From Pseudomonas fortuita (GTDB lineage Bacteria > Pseudomonadota > Gammaproteobacteria > Pseudomonadales > Pseudomonadaceae): a stretch of DNA of 64,000 bases. Where the stretch lies: assembly GCF_026898135.2 (NCBI RefSeq), contig NZ_CP114035.2:5063501-5127500 (forward strand). Direction: 5' to 3'. The first letter of the stretch is position 1. Each line of letters opens with the position of its first letter. Under the pieces are notes generated by a model. The model was given only the letters and a program-made list of their open reading frames with translations, was not told the origin of the DNA and did no database searches. The position numbers were made by a program, and so were the translations under genes. Of this stretch, positions 61,680 to 64,000 are shown one piece after another.

Positions 61680-62675
61680 TCACTGCCCAGGCGGCAAATG
61701 CTTCCACCAGCCGCAGAATTCATCCAGTGCCGTCCACAGGCTGACCTTGGGCTGGTAGTCCAGGTACTGCCGGGCGCGGCTGATATCCAGGGTGAAGTCA
61801 CGGCTCATCACCTGCATCCCCAGGCGCGACAAGGTCGGTTGCGGGCGCCCCGGCCACAACATGCAAGCGGCCTCATTCAGCGCGGCCAGGCTATAGGCCA
61901 GGCCGTAGGAGCGGTAGCGGGTCACCTGTGGCAGTTGCATCTGGCGCATCACGTAGTTGACCACGTCCCACAGCGGCAGCGGCTGGCCGTTGCTGATGTT
62001 GTAGGCCTGGCCCAGCGCACGCTCGTCGGCGAACAACGCGCTGAGCAGTGCTTCGTTGAGGTTGTGCACGCTGGTGAAATCGACTTTGTTCAAACCGTTG
62101 CCGATGATCGCCATGCGGCCTTTGCGCTGCATCTGCATCAGCCGCGGAAAAATGCTGGCATCGCCGGCACCGGTGACAAAGCGCGGGCGCAGCGCCAGTA
62201 CTTCGAGGCCGAACTCCTGGGCCCCGAACACTTTTTGCTCGGCCAGGTGCTTGGTTTGCCCATAATGGTCGTGAAAACGGCGCGGCACTTGCTCTTCACG
62301 GATGTCCAGGCGCGAACGGCCATTGAAATAGATCGAAGGCGACGACAGGTGCACCAGGCGCCGCACATGTTCCTTCAGGCAGCCCTCGACCACGTTTTCG
62401 GTGACGACCACATTGCCTTGGTAGAAGTCCTGGTAGCGCCCCCAGTTGCCCACTGCGCCGGCGCAGTGCACCACCGCCTCAATGCCTTGGCACAGGCGGC
62501 GGGCCAACTCGGGGTCGCCCAGGTCGCCAGGGATGAACTGGGCGCCGCGCTTGACCAGGTGCTCGACCCCTTCGGCGCGGCGGCCGCTGACCCGCACGTC
62601 CAGGCCCTGCTCCAGGGCGTAGCGCGCAAAGCGCCCGCCAATGAAGCCACTCGCGCCGGTGACCAGAATTCGCAT
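61680..62675 (-). CDS. NAD-dependent epimerase/3-beta-hydroxysteroid dehydrogenase-like
   Basis: A 331-residue extended SDR starting MRILVTGASGFIGGRFARYA. The NAD motif is TGASGFIGG and the catalytic pair is in DHYGQTKHLAEQKVF (Tyr-x-x-x-Lys), with LSSPSIYFNGRSR supplying the Ser. YNISNGQPLPLWDVVNYVMR is typical of the 3-beta-HSD/NSDHL-like branch. Substrates may be sugars or polyketide-like ketones. The start at 62675 (about 12 residues inside the longest frame) begins directly at the Rossmann strand. It follows the argP gene on the same strand. Confidence 0.85.
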   Translation of the reverse strand: MRILVTGASGFIGGRFARYALEQGLDVRVSGRRAEGVEHLVKRGAQFIPGDLGDPELARRLCQGIEAVVHCAGAVGNWGRYQDFYQGNVVVTENVVEGCLKEHVRRLVHLSSPSIYFNGRSRLDIREEQVPRRFHDHYGQTKHLAEQKVFGAQEFGLEVLALRPRFVTGAGDASIFPRLMQMQRKGRMAIIGNGLNKVDFTSVHNLNEALLSALFADERALGQAYNISNGQPLPLWDVVNYVMRQMQLPQVTRYRSYGLAYSLAALNEAACMLWPGRPQPTLSRLGMQVMSRDFTLDISRARQYLDYQPKVSLWTALDEFCGWWKHLPPGQ

Positions 62676-62724
62676 GTAAGACTCCGTCTTGCCAGATTTC
62701 AGATGCAACTGACGCCAGCCGTGG

Positions 62725-63615
62725 CTACAAGGGCACCAGCCATTGCCGTGCGGTGTGCCGCAGGTGGTCGGTCAGTTGCGCGAGCAATTGCCCGCCATTG
62801 CGCCAATGATGCCAGTACAGCGGCACGTCGATGGGGGTATCGCTGCAGATTTCCACCAACTGCCCGTTGGCCAGTTGCTCACGGGCCTGCAATTCGGGCA
62901 CCAGCCCCCAGCCCAGCCCGGCCTCAGTCATGCGCAGGAAGCCTTCGGATGACGGGCACAGGTGGTGCAGGAAACCATCCTCGATGCCCAGTGAGGCCAG
63001 ATAGCGATGCTGCAGGAAATCATCCGGGCCGTACACGATCGCCGGGGTGCGGGCCAGGCGGCTGGCGACAAAGCCTTGGGGGAAATGCCGCGCCATGAAC
63101 CCGGGGCTGGCCAATGCCCGGTAGCGCATGGCCCCCAGCAGCAGGCTTCGCGCCCCGGCTACCGGGCGTTCACTGCCACACAGGCAGGCCGCCACTTCGC
63201 CAGCACGCATGCGTTTCAGGCCCACTTCCTGGTCTTCTACGACCAGGTCGGTCAATACGTTCTGCTGCGCACAGAAGTTGCCCACCGCACCGGCCCACCA
63301 GGTGGCCAGGCTATCGGCGTTGAGCGCAATGCGCAGGCGTTCCGGCATGCCCTCCTCGTCCAGCGCCGGCACCTGGCGCTGCAAGTCACGTTCCAGCAGG
63401 CGCACCTGCTGCACATGGTTGAGCAACTGACGGCCGACTTCGGTTGGGCTGGGCGGCGCGGCACGCACCAGCACGGGCTGCCCGACCCGCGCTTCGAGCA
63501 GCTTGATGCGCTGGGAGATGGCCGACTGCGACAAGCCCAGCACTTGCGCGGCACGCTCGAAACCACCCTGTTCGATCACCGCCGCCAGGGCGGCCAGCAA
63601 CTTGTAGTCGAACAT
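62725..63615 (-). CDS. argP: LysR-family regulator ArgP (IciA)
   Basis: A 296-residue LysR regulator starting MFDYKLLAALAAVIEQGGFE. The HTH is AAQVLGLSQSAISQRIKLLE, and NADSLATWWAGAVGNFCAQQ plus VVEDQEVGLKRMRAGEVAAC are characteristic of ArgP. ArgP activates the arginine/lysine exporter gene argO/lysE in response to basic amino acids. It is divergent from the LysE-type gene at 63719 with 103 bases between, the standard arrangement. Confidence 0.92.
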   Translation of the reverse strand: MFDYKLLAALAAVIEQGGFERAAQVLGLSQSAISQRIKLLEARVGQPVLVRAAPPSPTEVGRQLLNHVQQVRLLERDLQRQVPALDEEGMPERLRIALNADSLATWWAGAVGNFCAQQNVLTDLVVEDQEVGLKRMRAGEVAACLCGSERPVAGARSLLLGAMRYRALASPGFMARHFPQGFVASRLARTPAIVYGPDDFLQHRYLASLGIEDGFLHHLCPSSEGFLRMTEAGLGWGLVPELQAREQLANGQLVEICSDTPIDVPLYWHHWRNGGQLLAQLTDHLRHTARQWLVPL

Positions 63616-63718
63616 CGATTTTCCTAATGCCGGATCAGCTTTATTTGTTTTTCTTATACAGCGCAACCCACCACAATGGCCAGCATCTTTAAGGTTCCTT
63701 CTATATGGAGAGCACGCC

Positions 63719-64000
63719 ATGTGGCAAAGCTATCTCAACGGCATGCTGGTGGCCTTCGGCCTTATCATGGCCATTGGCGCACAGAACGCCTTCGTCCTCG
63801 CCCAGAGCCTGCGCCGTGAGCATCACTTGCCGGTAGCAGCATTGTGCATCGTCTGCGATGCCCTCCTGGTGGCTGCCGGGGTATTCGGCCTGGCCACGGT
63901 GCTGGCCCACAACCCGACCTTGCTGGCGGTGGCGCGTTGGGGCGGCGCCGTGTTCCTGGTCTGGTACGGCGCCAAGGCGCTGCGCAGCGCCTGTTCCAGC
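63719..64000 (+). CDS. LysE/ArgO-type amino-acid exporter (partial)
   Basis: First 94 codons of a LysE-family exporter that runs past the right edge. It starts MWQSYLNGMLVAFGLIMAIG, followed by the family motif AIGAQNAFVLAQSLRREHHL, and then CIVCDALLVAAGVFGLAT with membrane segments 2 and 3. LysE/ArgO proteins expel lysine or arginine. GGAGAG lies eight bases before the ATG. The divergent argP gene should control it. Confidence 0.92.
   Translation, partial: MWQSYLNGMLVAFGLIMAIGAQNAFVLAQSLRREHHLPVAALCIVCDALLVAAGVFGLATVLAHNPTLLAVARWGGAVFLVWYGAKALRSACSS

Overview
The window is a stretch of chromosome from a member of the Pseudomonas putida group. The evidence is dense, GC-rich coding, a ttgR/ttgABC efflux locus, a pcaR-pcaK-pcaF-pcaT-pcaB-pcaD-pcaC cluster, an MvaT/TurA xenogeneic silencer, xenB and olsBA, plus several copies of the paired REP palindrome typical of P. 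putida. Two genes run off the ends: a thiamine-pyrophosphate enzyme on the left and a LysE/ArgO-type exporter on the right.

Layout. 0-8 kb: small metabolic genes and LysR regulators, an oxaloacetate decarboxylase-like enzyme and a DHA2-type drug exporter. 7.5-14.2 kb: repressor TtgR facing the TtgABC RND pump, with the TtgR operator between them and a terminator after ttgC. 14.3-25.7 kb: aromatic catabolism, with a BenF/OprD-like porin, a LysR regulator, a DUF962 membrane protein and the protocatechuate branch of the beta-ketoadipate pathway on the minus strand. Matches to the PcaR operator lie before pcaR, pcaK, pcaF and also the porin, suggesting one regulon for outer-membrane entry, inner-membrane uptake and catabolism. 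25.7-40.6 kb: a possible small RNA, phosphate transporter, HerA-like ATPase, a McpG-type chemoreceptor, a three-gene glycosyltransferase/deacetylase/membrane-protein operon, purU, mvaT, sbcB, a PilZ protein, a small lipoprotein and pyruvate kinase.

40.7-51.1 kb is the most variable part. A large RHS/YD-repeat toxin-like gene is split by a complete IS256-family element. The element has inverted ends of about 27 bp and a clean 8-bp target duplication (GGCGCCGC). Removing it with one repeat copy restores an in-frame reading of 1668 residues, so the insertion looks recent. The RHS C-terminal region carries a His...Cys arrangement suggestive of a caspase-like (clan CD) peptidase, and no immunity gene follows it. 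After a ferredoxin-reductase and a class I fumarase comes an unrecognised, more AT-rich gene.

51-64 kb: housekeeping and envelope genes: GNAT, DJ-1/PfpI, phospholipase D, YceI, serine hydrolase, acyl-CoA dehydrogenase-like, ornithine-lipid synthesis (olsB-olsA), ACP phosphodiesterase, an ArsR regulator with xenB, a coiled-coil membrane protein, an NAD-dependent epimerase, and ArgP divergent from a LysE-type exporter. A decayed SnoaL/ketosteroid-isomerase-like gene sits at about 51.85 kb.

From memory, the left part follows KT2440 PP_1394 down to PP_1362 and the right part follows the PP_0897-PP_092x block. If so, the RHS/IS region sits on a synteny junction. Functions are inferred from reading translations and motifs; no database search was run.
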